Assembly: GCA_021413405.1 (NCBI GenBank)
Contig: JAIOQL010000335.1
Location: forward strand, 1-6,397
DNA: 6,397 nucleotides
Direction: 5' to 3'
Origin: Leptospira sp.
Lineage (GTDB): Bacteria; Spirochaetota; Leptospiria; Leptospirales; Leptospiraceae
This document shows positions 6,343 to 6,397 of this stretch, in pieces. The notes under the pieces are model-generated. The model saw only the letters and a list, made by a program, of their open reading frames with translations, was not told the origin of the DNA and ran no database searches. Within the stretch, counting starts at the first letter, position 1, and each line of letters begins with the position of its first letter. The translations under genes and the position numbers were made by a program.

Positions 6343-6365
6343 TAACAATTTGTTATCAATTGTTA
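6343..6365. repeat. 23-base inverted repeat upstream of exbB, candidate operator
   Basis: TAACAATT (6343-6350) and AATTGTTA (6358-6365) are perfect inverted copies separated by seven bases. A nested smaller palindrome (TAACA-ATT-TGTTA, 6343-6355) overlaps it. The dyad lies 67-89 bases before the exbB start and about 20 bases downstream of a TATAAT on the same strand, where a repressor site would be expected. The arms are AT-rich and no T-run follows, so a terminator is unlikely. No regulator can be named. Confidence 0.4.
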
Positions 6366-6383
6366 GTTGTCTTTGTGCAATTT

Positions 6384-6389
6384 ATTATA
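6384..6389 (-). promoter_or_regulatory. Candidate -10 element for the exbB operon
   Basis: The minus strand reads a perfect TATAAT at 6389-6384. Its -35 would fall beyond the window edge and cannot be checked. Transcription would begin near 6377, giving a leader of about 100 bases that contains the inverted repeat. A weaker alternative lies closer to the gene: TTGTTA (6348-6343), 18 bases, TAGCAT (6324-6319). Confidence 0.35.
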
Positions 6390-6397
6390 CAACTCAT

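Noticed and set aside
6363..6395. Minus-strand frame reading ELYNKLHKDN then TAA at the window edge, as the tail of an upstream gene
   Set aside because: Only ten codons are visible, the frame has no supporting motif, and it competes with the TATAAT and dyad found in the same bases. It stays possible that an upstream gene ends here.
1..6397. Search by eye for CRISPR arrays, tRNA/rRNA genes, insertion sequences and toxin-antitoxin pairs
   Set aside because: No regularly spaced repeats, transposase motifs, terminal inverted repeats or structured RNA genes were seen. Genes fill nearly all of the window.

Overview
The window most likely comes from a Leptospira-group spirochaete. The main reason is the gene at 939-1634, which looks like a member of DUF1564, a paralogous family I know only from Leptospira. 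A eukaryotic-type UDP-glucose pyrophosphorylase, AT-rich DNA (about 40% GC by eye) and a Gram-negative TonB system fit this. Species cannot be set from the sequence.

Left part, plus strand: positions 2-829 hold the C-terminal 275 residues of a UTP--glucose-1-phosphate uridylyltransferase whose N-terminus lies outside the window. A possible AT-rich terminator overlaps its stop. After about 110 bases comes the DUF1564 gene. It has no visible Shine-Dalgarno site, and its last ~55 codons run into the 3' end of the opposing gene.

Right part, minus strand: five genes read leftward from 6276 to 1597 and look like one transcription unit. In order they are exbB, exbD, tonB, a small secreted protein of unknown function, and an 804-residue secreted papain-family (C1A) cysteine protease with four fibronectin-III-like repeats. 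The exbB-exbD gap is 11 bases, exbD and tonB overlap by ATGA, the tonB-small gene gap is 54 bases and the small gene-protease gap is 17 bases. A strong GC-rich hairpin starts 10 bases after the protease stop. Upstream of exbB are a perfect TATAAT and a 23-base dyad, a plausible promoter and operator.

How the genes may work together: ExbB and ExbD form an inner-membrane proton channel that energises TonB, which reaches across the periplasm to an outer-membrane partner. No TonB-dependent receptor is present, so the partner is unknown. The downstream genes encode two exported proteins. The most unusual idea the layout suggests is a dedicated TonB motor co-expressed with a secreted multidomain protease. 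That link is inferred from gene order only.
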